Shown here one piece after another: positions 31,985-43,546 of a stretch of 64,000 nucleotides of DNA. Under the pieces are notes generated by a model. It saw nothing but the letters and a program-made list of their open reading frames with translations, made no database searches and was not told the DNA's origin. Numbering within the stretch: position 1 is the stretch's first letter; each line of letters opens with the position of its first letter. This DNA is from Hyposmocoma kahamanoa (lineage: Eukaryota; Arthropoda; Insecta; Lepidoptera; Cosmopterigidae), in contig NW_020653750.1 of assembly GCF_003589595.1 (NCBI RefSeq), forward strand, positions 7,362,072 through 7,426,071. The letters run 5' to 3'. Position numbers and translations under genes: made by a program.

Positions 31985-32195
31985 TCATATCGCAAAGATC
32001 CAAGGTGGCACAACTGCGCCCATTACCCTGAGACATAAAGTTGTCAAATCTCATGTACCTGTAATTTCACCAGCACTCTCACCCTTCAAAGCAGGAACAC
32101 AAGGCTTTCATTATTGCTTGACGGCAGAAATAGATGTGGTGGCAGTACTTCCCTGGCCGAACTCTTGCACGAAGAGTTCTACTGCTGCTAATACA
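31985..32195 (-). repeat. Family A copy
   Basis: CATGTACCTGTAATTTCACC, TTGCTTGACGGCAGAAATAG, GTGGCAGTACTTCCCTGGCC, complete at its 5' end (TTCTACTGCTGCTA). Confidence 0.8.
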
Positions 32196-32300
32196 CCTTC
32201 ATAATGCTTATTCACTTTCGCCTTAAAAAAGCACAAGTTATAGCGTTTAGAGAGCAAATCTGCAAGCAAGAAATTCCACACTGGGAAACCCCAGCCTACA
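32196..32300 (-). pseudogene. LINE reverse transcriptase C-terminal remnant
   Basis: ATAATGCTTATTCACTTTCG and GCCTTAAAAAAGCACAAGTT correspond to the 'LFK..VN.HY' end of the LINE seen at 17,945-18,140. Short and decayed. Confidence 0.55.
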
Positions 32301-32309
32301 ATACATAAA

Positions 32310-32850
32310 TAGCAGTAGAGCTCCTTGTGACAGAGTTCGTCCAGGGAAGTATTGCCACCTTACCTATTTCTGCCACCAAATAGTAATGTCAGTATTACTG
32401 TGTTCCGGTTTTGAAGGATGCTGGTGAAATTACAGGCACCAAGATCACGGCAATACAATAGGGTACTTCGGTCCACAAAAATTTATTCGATAGTTTAAAG
32501 AAATAGAAAGGAAAGGCCCAAAAGGGTTGAATTATACAGAATTACATATTGGTATTAACATTAAATTTGGCAAATGATTAGGGTGATAACTAGTGAAAGG
32601 AAGGAAAATTAGACGCAATTGAAAATTACAGCTGAACGGCTCGCTACCGCGATTGAGCAGGGAGTGACGACGGAACGAAACAAAAAGAGAATGGCGAGGC
32701 AAAGGCATTAAAGAACGATTCGAAATTTGAAAACAAGTGGCCAGAAACCAGAGAAAAGGTGATAAAAAGATGGGATGACGATGCAAGGAGGTCACATCGT
32801 CACAGACTTGTTCGTCCCGTCAATCAAGTGTGATATTGTATAAAAAAGAC
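32310..32850 (+). repeat. Family A copy split by a 355-bp insertion
   Basis: 5' half 32,310-32,442 (GCAGTAGAGCTCCTTGTGAC to ATTACAGGCAC) and 3' end 32,800-32,850 (GACTTGTTCGTCCCGTCAAT). The inserted stretch 32,443-32,797 is purine-rich on the plus strand (GAAAGGAAGGAAAATTAGAC, GGGATGACGATGCAAGGAGG) and matches nothing else in the window. Confidence 0.65.
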
Positions 32851-33339
32851 CATTTTTACCAAGAACTTCATCTTATATAAAATTCAAATAAAGTATGTGA
32901 CAAATACGGCTGACAACGCGTTTTGGGTTGTTAGGAAATAGTTTCTAAAATACTTTAACTGCGGTAACCACTTTTCATCAAGTGGACTAACTAACATTAC
33001 TTGCCGTCACTTTAATACAGGACATAATCACTTTGTGAGTGCATTTAGAAAACTTAAATATGCGAAACTTGTTTAGGTAGTAAAACCAGTAATCTAGCTA
33101 TGTAAGTACATTGCACATGTGCAATTTTATGTCATTAAAGGTATCTTACAAGATAGTTAGCGATATATGTGGTGAAAGTGATATCTTACCATATATTTTA
33201 CTTTCTATGTTATCACCAATATTGCGAGAGGTTATAGAGTTGCACAGCTGTAAGAAATATGTAACTAAAACTACTACATACCTACCGAGTATTTTGGTTT
33301 ACGAGATAGTTACAAATTAAAAATAAAATATTTTTTTCG

Positions 33340-33425
33340 GATCTCAATGCCGTTTTTTGAAACAAACCAATATTTCGGTATTTTACAGGGCCCATGGTCA
33401 CGCCTGACTACTAAACTAATATACG
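33340..33425 (+). repeat. Family B fragment
   Basis: TTTTTTGAAACAAACCAATA, TTTTACAGGGCCCATGGTCA. Confidence 0.6.
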
Positions 33426-33654
33426 TAAAAATATTTAGATTTCCAATTACATTTTTTATACCTGTACGGATTGATCACAAACTTTTATTGGCTTAAGATT
33501 ATGTTATATTTATTTTATTGAATTTCGTGATATTGATTATATTGAATACTATGATGTTTTACTAACATGATAGTCATTTATTTTGATTTTCTCTATGTTT
33601 AAACGTTCATTACTTTTTCACAGGTGGTCTTCGTGAGTGAAATTCATAAGATCT

Positions 33655-33800
33655 ACTGATTCGGTCTGTAGCTCAGTTGGTAAAAGTATTGGCCCCAGTG
33701 TGGCAACACATGTTGGTCCGAGTAAAACCAGATCGAAGAACTTTTCACTGTATCGTTAATAATAATATTTGTATCATTAATAATAAAGGTTATGTTATCC
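33655..33800 (+). repeat. Family D SINE head and body
   Basis: TCGGTCTGTAGCTCAGTTGG is a well-kept box A, but box B is weak (TGTTGGTCCGAGTAAAACC), so it is SINE-derived and not a tRNA gene. Confidence 0.65.
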
Positions 33801-34735
33801 GTGGATTAAGGCGTTTTATCCTGAGATACAGAATAAATCTCGGCTGAAGAGGAAATGTATAATTTTTACAAAGCCCTATATTACAATTTATTACATTGTA
33901 TTATATATTTTTTAAATTTATTTATCTTTTAAAACGTAATACACAACAATGTTTTTAGTCCCATTTTAAACCACTAAGGTTCGTAGTAATGCGAAGTGTA
34001 TTCACACAATACGTATGTTCAATTTGCTAACAGTAAAGTTTTACTAATATTTAAGCAATTTGCATAAAATAATCTTTCATTAACCAAAAGGATTATACAG
34101 AAATTGGATAAATACATTTAGAAACAATCAAATTTATCGCAATTGTTTAAGCAGTTTACAAAGTATTTTTTTATATATAATATATATTATTTTGTGCTTT
34201 TGAAAACAAATGAACATTTAAAAATATTCACAAAATTAACCTGTCCTTTGTAGAATTCAAAATACGTACTCTCCTGGTAAAATGCTCGTGTATTTCTCTG
34301 TCGAAACTAATACGAATTCCCAAGTTTCAACCTCGGCAGTGCCATTTGACGTCTCCGCGCGTCTCACTTACATCCACTTGAAGAAAGTTCGACCTTACTT
34401 GGATGTCACTCATTACATAATAGACGTTTATCTTAACCAAAATTGTCGTGCTAAATAAAACTCAGATAAAGTATTTGACCATAATTTGGAAAAGTTACGA
34501 AATTGTATTGAAATTCATCGAAGCTGACTTCACGCAGTGGAGATCGACTTCGTGCAGTTAATACGTGAAGTCGTTATCAACCTCATGCAGTCGAGGCCTC
34601 GGCTGCATAAACTTTATTACGTCTTCACGCATTAACGGCAAACATGCAGTCAATCTGTTAGCACAGCAGCCTAAGAAAAAAGCTCCAATTTCATTACCAA
34701 AAAAAACTTTACGTGCCGATATCTAGAGTTAGTCC
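33801..34735. other. Intergenic sequence, nothing recognised
   Basis: AT-rich. Near 34,520-34,640 the words CACGCAGTGGAGATCGACTTC and TGCAGTTAATACGTGAAGTC repeat loosely. No gene supported. Confidence 0.4.
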
Positions 34736-34739
34736 ACGG

Positions 34740-35005
34740 AAATAGTAACCCTACCTATTTCTGCCGCCAAGCAGTAATGCTTACACATTACTGCGTTCCG
34801 GTTTGGAAGGGTAAGAGTGCTGGTGAAATTACAGGCACATGGGACTTTTCAACTTATGACTCAGGGTGATGGGCGCAGTGGCGGTGCCCCTAAGATCTTT
34901 GCGATTTAAAGCTCGGAGTGGCAGTGCAACTGTTATGGATAAGCGTGTCGCTTAACACCAGGCGCACGACTTGTTCATCCCGTCACTTGGTATTTATTAT
35001 AATTA
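34740..35005 (+). repeat. Family A copy
   Basis: ACCCTACCTATTTCTGCCGC, GGTGCTGGTGAAATTACAGG position conserved, and TTGTTCATCCCGTCACTTGG at the end; only the first ~50 bp are missing. Confidence 0.85.
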
Positions 35006-35569
35006 AAAAGATATCTCGAAAATTACTGAAATGTAAATGTTACTTAGACAAGGAGGACAGAGGTATAATAGATACTACAATAGATACGTTTCAACGACAA
35101 GGCCATAAGGCAAACACACCTTTATTCTACGCATATAATCATAAGAATCGTCATGCGTCAACCGGTGACCTATTGAAATAATGACCCTGATGTTATCATA
35201 ATGCTCTATCAATTAAAATGTATTCCATTCCGTATTTTAGGAAGAAATCTATTAGTCATTGCCCTACCGACCTTGACATCAATGTATTAGTACCTATTAT
35301 CTATTGTTTGAATGTAAATCATTGTGTGGTACATCTGTTATTTTATAACCTTGTGTTATCTGGTTGTTGTTTGGGGCTTTATGCACGACACACACGCTAC
35401 GCTCTACCGGAGAGGTATTCCCACGCAGCTATGCCTGCATGTAAACCGGAGCGTGTAAGCTAATGAATGTACAATTTTTCGAACTTGCTCAAGTGACCGA
35501 TTTAAAACTATATATATAAGGCTGAGTGAAGAAAAGCTTTCATAGATTTCTCTCAGATAGCGCTATAGC

Positions 35570-36115
35570 AAAAAAATCGTAAAAAAAGATCTGCAACAAG
35601 CACAGAAAAAATCGTAAGGACTGGTTAGATTCGTAGCTCAGTGGGAAGATCGTCAGGCATGGTATCCTGAAGATGTTGGTTCGAATCCAGTCGGATCGAA
35701 GGAATTTTTCTTATTCTCAATTTATACTCCGGAAGTGAAGCAAATTTTTGTAACGATATTGTACATAGCATAATGAACTTCAATTCCAATTATGTAACGT
35801 ACAAACTATGTAGATACGAGACAAATCGCATGCGGAATTCTAGCACATGTTCGAGAATGTTCGCGCATTTCGCTGAAGAGTTTGATTCTGTCTAGTTTGT
35901 ATGTTACACAATTGATCATAAAGTTCATTATGATCAATTGTTTTATGAAAAAATTCGCTTCCATTCCATTCCGCCGAAATATAAATTAAGCCTTAGTGTT
36001 CGATCTTTGTAGTAACAATTTTATAACAAAGTAGTGGACTTTTACAATTTTACAAAAAAATATTGAATATCATGGTAGTAATACATCGTGATATTCAATA
36101 AACTTAATATATATA
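35570..36115 (+). repeat. Family D SINE split by a MITE
   Basis: Head CGTAGCTCAGTGGGAAGATC with box B GTTGGTTCGAATCCAGTCGG, then GGAATTTTTCTTA; resumes at CTTAGTGTTCGATCTTTGTA (35,992) and ends CATCGTGATATTCAATAAAC. Confidence 0.8.
35714..35991. mobile_element. 278-bp MITE with long terminal inverted repeats inside SINE D
   Basis: Flanked by CTTA at 35,710-35,713 and 35,992-35,995. Ends are near-complementary (AATTTATACTCCGGAAGTGA on the left; CCGCCGAAATATAAATT on the right), and a second inner pair, CATAATGAACTTC..TATGTAACGTACAAACT against AGTTTGTATGTTACAC..AAGTTCATTATG, extends the foldback. A perfect 14-bp inverted repeat (ACAATTGATCATAA, 35,908-35,921, with 35,928-35,941) lies in the right arm. 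No coding. Confidence 0.8.
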
Positions 36116-36119
36116 TATT

Positions 36120-37780
36120 TTTCTATGTGACTTAATCACACTACGGCGCGACGTTCGGGCAACCTGTACAGGAACATATGTCGAACGCCTACATTACTCG
36201 TATCTGTAACTTGATTTACAACATAGAACATGAAAACGTAGGTGTAAGTGATATAAAATGTTTTAGTATTGTCCATATGTAAGTAAAGTGTGAATAAATT
36301 AATTATGTACGATATTATGGTTATTCAATTTGGCGTTGTTATGTTTTATTATGTTGTTTTGTTTTGTATATACACTTACAAACAGTACACTCAAAGTTAC
36401 CTTGAACTTTACACAAACTGCAACAGAGATTTTTTAATCTTCGTTTAATTTTAAGACTTTTGTTCTAGAGAACATTCCAGTCCTATCATAATCTTATTCT
36501 AGTTGTCATTCAATTTACAGTAAAACATATTTTTTATACTATTATTACATTAAAACTACTACGTTAACTATTTACCGTGTTACACAACATTTTTGTGTAT
36601 TTTGGCAAGGTTCAGACAGAATCCCTTGCAAGAAGTTGACGTTGGAACGGTTCAATTGTAACCAAAAACATCAATAGTTGTCGCTGGCTTTCGTTCTTGG
36701 TACCTTCCACCAACAAGTGTTGGACGTCTTCAATTTTATTACAAACTTCAAGCAATAGAGGTGATTTTTAATATTTAGTGTAGACAAGACAAGTCAATAT
36801 CCGATCAATTTCAGAATACTACTCATTAGATTATTATTTAGATAACTGTAACTTTTTCATTGAAAAAAAAATCGACTACAAAAGTTTATCGGCTTTTTTC
36901 GATTTCCATGGGAACCCCTCATCAGGAACCAGCTCGAGAGTATACCTTTTCAAACAAAAAAAGAATTTTCAAAATCGGTGCACAATTGATGGTGAAATTG
37001 ATTAATACATGGACATGCCTATAAAATTTGAGGATTTCCTTCGATTTTCATGGGATCAGATTCTGACTTAGTGACATTGGGACAACCACGAGAGTGCACC
37101 CTTTGAAACGAAAAAAAAAATTCAAAATCTGTCCATAGTTGACGGAAATATCTGAAAACACACATGAAACATACATACAGCTGAACGTATAGCTCCTCTT
37201 TTTAATGAAGTCTGTTAGAAATGACTATTGATACAATTTCGGTAGAAAAACAACAAGGAGTAGAAAATCATAAAAGACATTTTTCATTGTTCTTAACAAA
37301 TGGAAAAATATTTTTATTTATATTTTATTTTATATCTGTTGATGTTATTCAAAGCCCAAAGTATGATTTTGGACCGTTATTTGGACATCCTGTGTACATC
37401 GTACATAATTTTCGGTGTATAAACTACAGACAATTTGTGTGTAATTTGCTTTAGTAAATAACCCAAATTTACCACGATGTATTAAAAATATGTTGCATCA
37501 AATAAAAACATCATTATCTCACTGTCAGTACCTTGACGTCGAACTGATTATATGGAACAGAGCTACGACAGATTTTAAAACCACAAATTAGGTCAATCAA
37601 TCGGTACATTTATGTATAATATTATAACATAAACGTATATTTATAAATACGTGTTTACCAATGTAGCCTCACAGTAATGAATAATTTATATAGTATGTGT
37701 TCACTCTAGACCACAGAAGTCAATATAAATAGGAAATTTATTTAGATTTCTGTGATCTAGACTGTTAAACCAAGATTTTG
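36120..37780. other. Intergenic sequence, no gene recognised
   Basis: AT-rich. Around 36,890-37,170 two related stretches (CGATTTCCATGGGAACCCC; CGATTTTCATGGGATCAG; each followed by CTTT.AAACGAAAAAA..TTCAAAATC) look like a short tandem duplication of about 150 bp from an older repeat. Confidence 0.45.
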
Positions 37781-37789
37781 TAAGGAGTT

Positions 37790-38065
37790 TAGTAGCACTA
37801 GAACTCGTGAAAGAGTTCGTCCAGAGAAAATACCTTACCCATTTCTGCCGCCAAGCTGTAATAATATGAGTATTACCGCGTTCCGGTTTTGAAGGGTTAA
37901 GGGTACTAGTGAAGTTGCAGGGACTTGCCAACTTACGTCTCAGGATGGCGAGTGCAGTGGCAACTCGCAAAATTTAAAATTTTGAGTGACACTGCAACTA
38001 TTATTGCTTACCACCAGGCGCATGCGCTTGTGCGTCCCATCAGTCGACATATATCTATTGACTAA
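37790..38065 (+). repeat. Family A copy
   Basis: GAAAGAGTTCGTCCAGAGAA, ATTTCTGCCGCCAAGCTGTA, GGGACTTGCCAACTTACGTC, ending at CAGGCGCATGCGC and CCCATCAGTCGA. Confidence 0.8.
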
Positions 38066-38214
38066 AATAGTATTGTAATTGTCATGTAATTTTATTATTA
38101 TTTATTTTAATTTTGATTTTAATTCTGTACAAAATTTTATTTTTGAGTTTAATTTTATTAAATCTTTGTAATGTTATGATCCATGTTGGTCGAAATAAAT
38201 GATTTATTATTACA

Positions 38215-38410
38215 AAAAAAATTGGAAAGGTATGATATTTCCGTGTATACAACTTAAAAAAAATGGTTATATACACGGAACACGCTTCTCAGACCTCATC
38301 ATTTGACATGACTTATTTCAAATTTATCTTATTTTCTGTTTTTAAACGATAGGGATGTTCTAGAAATGGTAAAAAACTGTATTTAAAGATATTATTTATG
38401 ATAAGATAAA
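38215..38410 (+). repeat. Family M segment following family A (copy 1)
   Basis: ATTTCCGTGTATACAACTT, CTCATCATTTGACATGACTT, TAAACGATAGGGATGTTCTA, TATTATTTATGATAAGATAA. Matches 43,795-44,010, which also follows a family A copy. Confidence 0.7.
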
Positions 38411-38422
38411 CCAAAGTTTAGT

Positions 38423-38860
38423 AGCAGTAGAGCTCTTTATGAAATAATGATTTACTTTACAGGTATTGTTAAAATAATAGAAAATATTTTGTAAAACGTA
38501 TATAGCGTAAATTAGTGAAAAAATATGTCTTTAAATAATTAATAAATGAATGAATGAAATATTCTTTAATACACATTAAAAAATTACAATGACAACACAG
38601 AACAGTAATGTTAGTATCACAGAGTAGCAATTTCTTCCAAGCAACCATAGGATAGAAAGAGCTGCTGGTAAAATGACAATCACATGGGACTTGTCAACTT
38701 ATGTCTCAGGGTGACCGGCGCAGTGGCAGTGCTCCTCATTTTTTGCGATTAAAGCTCTGAGATTAGAGCTCTGGCAGCGCAACTGTTATGGAAAGGCGTG
38801 TAGCTTACCATCAGGCGCACGACTTGTTCGTCCCGTCACTTGATGTGATACAAAAAATAT
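38423..38860 (+). repeat. Family A copy with diverged centre
   Basis: 5' end GTAGCAGTAGAGCTCTTTAT at 38,423, then about 200 bp of unrelated AT-rich DNA, then the 3' two-thirds from GAGCTGCTGGTAAAATGAC to CGTCCCGTCACTTGATGTG. Confidence 0.7.
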
Positions 38861-38869
38861 GATCACATG

Positions 38870-40005
38870 TTATACCAAGACTATGTTCTCGTTTAAGGCC
38901 ATCATCGTGCTCTCTTGCCATTAGACTTGGCATATAGCTAAAACAATGAGTTTGTTTCAATAAAGTTAATTTGACAGGAATTCCTGTTTTGATGTCAAAA
39001 ACTATTGCAATTGCTTAATTTCATTTAATTTATTTTACTAGGAAAATACTTCAGTAATTCTTTAATATAGTGTGGTTTTTAATGGGTCGGCGTTTAAATT
39101 ATGAAATTTTAAGTATTATTGCGTCTTTTTTAATGATATGGATATCGTTTTGATTAAGTGTGAGTTTTCCACAAAAATGTAAATTGATTCCAGTTTTAAC
39201 ATTGTTTCATTGTATGAAAAAAAAACAATCTAGACAGCAAAAGTTCAGTACATTGTCACGTAAACAAATAATACTGATGTAAACAAAACAACAAAACAAA
39301 CTAAACAAATAAAACTTTTAATTAGTAATTTTTAATTCATAAATTCCAAAGATTGTAAATTAGTCGCACATTAGTAACTAAAGTAGGCCATTCATTCATT
39401 AACCTCAAATCATTACGAAAGTATAATAAAATGATTCTAAAATTGAATGAAAACTATAATATTACTGTCGCTAGTCTGTTTACCACACGCTGAGGATTAA
39501 TTTTTCGTTTTATTACATTGTTATTTCGGTTTAAACTAACCTATATAGCTACATGATATATACAATAGTTAAAATTGCCCATTAGAAATTGAACCTTAAC
39601 GCCCACGACATAGTTGTTTCATTCGAAAAAGTGACAGTTTATTTATAAGAAACATGCGTACATAATGGGTCCTTACAGAGTAATTTATGAAGCAGTAGAA
39701 TGTTTCGAACAACATGTGCCAATTGGGAAGCAAGAAAAGGCGTTCTTGGCAAACACGTTTAAATTAAGGGCACATACGTAGCTACTATCCAGAATAATCT
39801 TAATTCGGACCGAACAGTCATCCCCGCTGTGATTAATGAACCACAGATTGCTATAGTCATCCAAATAAAAGACAAGCGATTTCATGAGTTTTTTTGCAAA
39901 ATCAGCCAGGCGTCGGTGACCTAAAATAAAAGAAGATCGCGTAAAAATATTTCAGCAACTAAAAATAAATTTATACATTAAAATAAAAGTTATCGAGTCC
40001 TTAGG
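38870..40005. other. Intergenic AT-rich sequence, nothing recognised
   Basis: No repeat family of this window and no coding signal is visible. Confidence 0.45.
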
Positions 40006-40011
40006 TTTTCG

Positions 40012-40920
40012 CGATTGTTACACATAGGAAATGAAACTATTTTTCCGGATTTAAATCGTGTATATTTGTTTTTTCAAACAAACCAACGTTTCGGGCCCTT
40101 TACAGGTCCCATGGTCACGGTTGACTAAGGTGGTACAGTCATCAACCAGTTATGTCTAATATTAACGCAAACCACCCTATTATTTCACTATAGTTACAAA
40201 AATTATTAATTATATACCTTATTTTTACAAAGAAACATTCCAATTTACGTTACATTGTTTTACAAATTATTTTATTATAACAGTATGAATTTTTATTAAG
40301 TTAAATTTATTATTAATTAATAAAGGAAATTAGAATAAATTAAAACATATTAATTAAGTCGGCAGTCTGCGAGCATGTCATGGATAAACTTACACATTCA
40401 ATGAAGTTTGACAAACCCCAGGTCCTTGCAAAAGAAGTCCGTTATCCACACAGGATGCTGCGAGAGGCCATTGAAATTAAAAACATCCTAATTTCAACAG
40501 AGAACATGGTTTCTCCGTACCACCAGTTTAGGATCCAGTATTTCCTGTGATGAAAAATCCCAAATAGACATAAGACTGCAGTGCTAATTAATATATTTTA
40601 ATTTATTCTAATTTTCATTATTAATTAATAATAAATTTAACATAATAAAAATTCATGTTGTCACAATAAAATAATTTGTAAAACAATGTAGCGTAAGTTG
40701 GAATGTTTCTTTGTAAAATTAAAAATAAGGTATATAATTAATAACTTTTGTAACTATAGTGAAAAAGTAGGGTGCTTTGCATTAATATTAGATATAACTG
40801 GTCAATGACTGTATCACCTCAATCATAGGACCTGTAAAGGGCCCAATACGTTGGTTTGTTTGAAAAAATAAATATACGCTATTTAAATCCGGAAAATTAG
40901 TTTCATTTCCTAAAAAATAA
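40012..40920. mobile_element. Family B: long foldback element with ~340-bp arms
   Basis: Left arm about 40,012-40,360 (GGTTTTCGCGATTGTTACAC, ATGAAACTATTTTTCCGGAT, CAAACAAACCAACGTTTCGG, ACAGGTCCCATGGTCACGG, CCTTATTTTTACAAAGAAAC, ATTAATTAATAAAGGAAATT) is the near reverse complement of the right arm about 40,585-40,915 (AATTTTCATTATTAATTAAT, GTTTCTTTGTAAAATT, CCTGTAAAGGGCCCAATACG, TCCGGAAAATTAGTTTCATT). The spacer of about 220 bp includes CAGTCTGCGAGCATGTCATG. No coding. Single arms of this element occur at 2,300, 6,140, 19,990, 45,305, 56,310 and 57,005. Confidence 0.85.
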
Positions 40921-41087
40921 AAGTTAATAAATTTTTTTGCTTCCATTACGACAACAAAACTGTAACGTGTTTTGCGGTCAGATAAGAAGGCATTTGCGAC
41001 AAGAGTGACCTTAATTGCGCGCTCGTCAACTGTGCCGCGGCTTTTCTGTTAATTTTGTTCCCAGTCTTACGCACTGATAGACAAGAA

Positions 41088-41205
41088 ATTTTTTTATGAT
41101 ACCAAATGACAGGACAAACATACCGTACGCAGTTAATGCTCACTTCACGTGGCAGTACTTCCCTGGATGAACTCTTTCGCAAGGAGCTCTACTACTACTA
41201 CCTTA
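41088..41205 (-). repeat. Family A copy with large internal deletion
   Basis: 3' end ATACCAAATGACAGGACAAA joins directly to the 5' region ATGCTCACTTCACGTGGCAG and GGATGAACTCTTTCGCAAGG. Confidence 0.75.
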
Positions 41206-42390
41206 TATTCGTAAAAAGTATTTTTAATTTATCACATTCAACGAAACCGTTTAATAAAAAAAATGTTCGTTACTGTATATCGCACAACATTAACACTTCA
41301 CATTGAACAATACAATATTAACGAATTGTATTCACCGTAACCTTGGAGGAAGTTAGAATTAATATAAACGAAGCATACTCTGCTAGCAATGATGAACACA
41401 TTTAAATTTATAATCGCGAAAACACGCTCGTAAAACGTCCAATCAACTTACGAACGCTGGTTGGCGATAATATTAATTCATGATTTAATCACTTCTAAAC
41501 ATTTGTTTTATTGGGATCATTGTTGGGTATGATTCTTCTCACTATAAGCTTTGCTTATTAAGCATACTAATAAGCATTTTAATTTTTGTCAAATTCTTTT
41601 TCTTTCTATTTTATTTTATTTTTTTGGCAAATTTTGTGTTACTCTGACTTATTGGCAGTTCAAGACTAAAGATGATCTGTCCCCTTGATTTTATCATAGC
41701 CTATTTTCTGATAGATTTCACTGCTTTATCTACTTATACCGCGCATTAAAGGGTAAAGTCAGAGCAATAAGAGGCTAAGAAGACAACATAATATTTTTGA
41801 TCCCTCGTCAGGAATATCATTTGCAATATTCAAGGACGTATCTAAAGTTACTTATTACATACTTATAATTTCTTACTCTTCACATTCACACTTCATATGC
41901 TCATCACACACAACCCACAAACACGCACACACGCATATTTTCTTGCAAACACTCTAATCTGTAGAAGCCAGAGCGTGGCAATTCGTCACACGGTATTCCT
42001 ATTACGAACCGTCCCATATCTTTCTACATAAGTTTTGTTTATAGTGCCCCTCCCTGTCAACCGTTTGGTTATACGGGAAGAGCACTATGACCTGTGCGAG
42101 CTAGCCTACACAGGGACCATCTAAGATAGGTTATATATACGGTCTTAGTACGAACACCAGAGTCCCACAGGTCTCTTATTATTTTAGTATCGCAAATGTT
42201 TATAGGCGATGATGGTCTCCATCTGGTGAACCGATCTAACATTTACAGGATTGAAAAGCATAATAAAGAGTATGACAATTAAAATTATAAAATAATAAAT
42301 TGTGGTCAAACCCATAGATATAGGAAAAGTCAAACCATTTGCTAACAAGGTTTTTTTTGACAGGTGCTCTACTTACCAATAAACAGAAAT
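41206..42390. other. Intergenic sequence with a family H fragment
   Basis: Mostly unremarkable. About 42,045-42,125 (AGTGCCCCTCCCTGTCAACC, AGAGCACTATGACCTGTGCG) is a family H fragment as at 15,255-15,330. Confidence 0.45.
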
Positions 42391-42394
42391 AGTG

Positions 42395-42660
42395 TTTTTT
42401 TTTATAATACTAAGTGACGGGACGAACAAGTCGCGCGCCTGGGAGTAAGCGACACGCCTATCCGTAACAGTTGCAATGCCACTCAGCGCTTTAAATTGCA
42501 AACATCTTATGGGCACTTCCACGTCACGTCAGTTGACGTAGTCCCATGTGCCTGCAATTTCACCAGCACCCATACCACACAGCGGCGGCTGAAATAGGTA
42601 AGGTGTAACTTTCCTGGACGAGCTCTTTCACAAGGACCTCTACTGCTACTAGTGTCATTC
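42395..42660 (-). repeat. Family A copy
   Basis: TACTAAGTGACGGGACGAAC, GAGTAAGCGACACGCCTATC, GGCTGAAATAGGTAAGG, and a complete 5' end (CAAGGACCTCTACTGCTAC). Confidence 0.85.
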
Positions 42661-43218
42661 GTTGTAATTAGGTGCTAGTAGTAGTGCGTATAGGCATACT
42701 TGAATTACATAATAACTACATTGTTGACATTTACCCAAATCCTCTACACTAAAGATAATGTCAATACAAACATACCACTTTGAAGATTCGCTTACATGAC
42801 CGACTGGTTAATTTGCCGTTATCATTTGATACCATTCCTTTGTGATAAGGGTTATCTTCTACTATATCTTGTTGCTACACTCCCAATAATGATATTTTTT
42901 TTGTAAGGAGTATAAATAATATGCTTAATGTAAACGGGATTTTACAAAAAGGTGCAATTTTCTGTATATTTAACCCCAATCATTGTATTATTAAATTAAT
43001 AATGTATATTCCTATTATAATCGTTTAAAACGTGTTTTTTGAGACAGTAGTAGAGCTCCTTGTAAAATATTTCGTCTGTAAAGCAGCAATGTGAGCAAAA
43101 TTGCGTTCCTTTTTTGCTGATAAAACTAAAGGCACATGGGAATTGTCAACTTTTTGTCTCAGAGTGACGGGCGCAGAGGCAATGCCCCTCAGGTCTTTGC
43201 GTGATTTAAAACTTTGAG

Positions 43219-43381
43219 GGTCGTATTCCAAAACTCTACTCAATGCTCAAGTCAGGACTTGAGTATGATTTCAAGCACTGGAAATGCGACCTTAATGGCA
43301 AGGGCTTGAGTATGATTTCTAGTGCTTTAAATCATACTCAAGTGCTGACATGAGCATTGAATATAGTTCTGGAATACGACC
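43219..43381. mobile_element. 163-bp foldback MITE with GGTCGTATTCC ends
   Basis: GGTCGTATTCC at 43,219-43,229 and its exact reverse complement at 43,371-43,381; the inverted match continues inward (ACTCAATGCTCAAGTCAGG; TGACATGAGCATTGAATATA). TTGAGTATGATTT occurs directly twice and once inverted inside. Interrupts family A after ACTTTGAGG. Confidence 0.85.
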
Positions 43382-43405
43382 TTTAGTCACAATGCAACTG
43401 TGAGG

Positions 43406-43546
43406 GCACCTTCAAATAGTCGTTCGTAGAAACGCTGCAGTGGCGCGTCTGTGGCGTTGTAGCGGCGCCACTACTTATTTTCATACAGTATCTAGTTAGC
43501 AAAAGTGCCATCGCTACAAGCTATAAGCGTCTAATTTAAAGGCATC
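43406..43546. mobile_element. Second MITE in the same family A copy (10,547 family)
   Basis: CACCTTCAAATAGTCG at the left and AGCGTCTAATTTAAAGGCAT at the right, with GTAGCGGCGCCACTAC inside, as in the 10,547-10,762 element. A right-half copy recurs at about 43,613-43,700 (CTAAATATTGTATGAAAATT). Confidence 0.75.

Noticed and set aside
33661..33735. tRNA gene candidate (TAGCTCAGTTGG box A)
   Set aside because: Box B is degraded and the sequence continues into the SINE D body, as in other copies. SINE-derived, not a tRNA gene.
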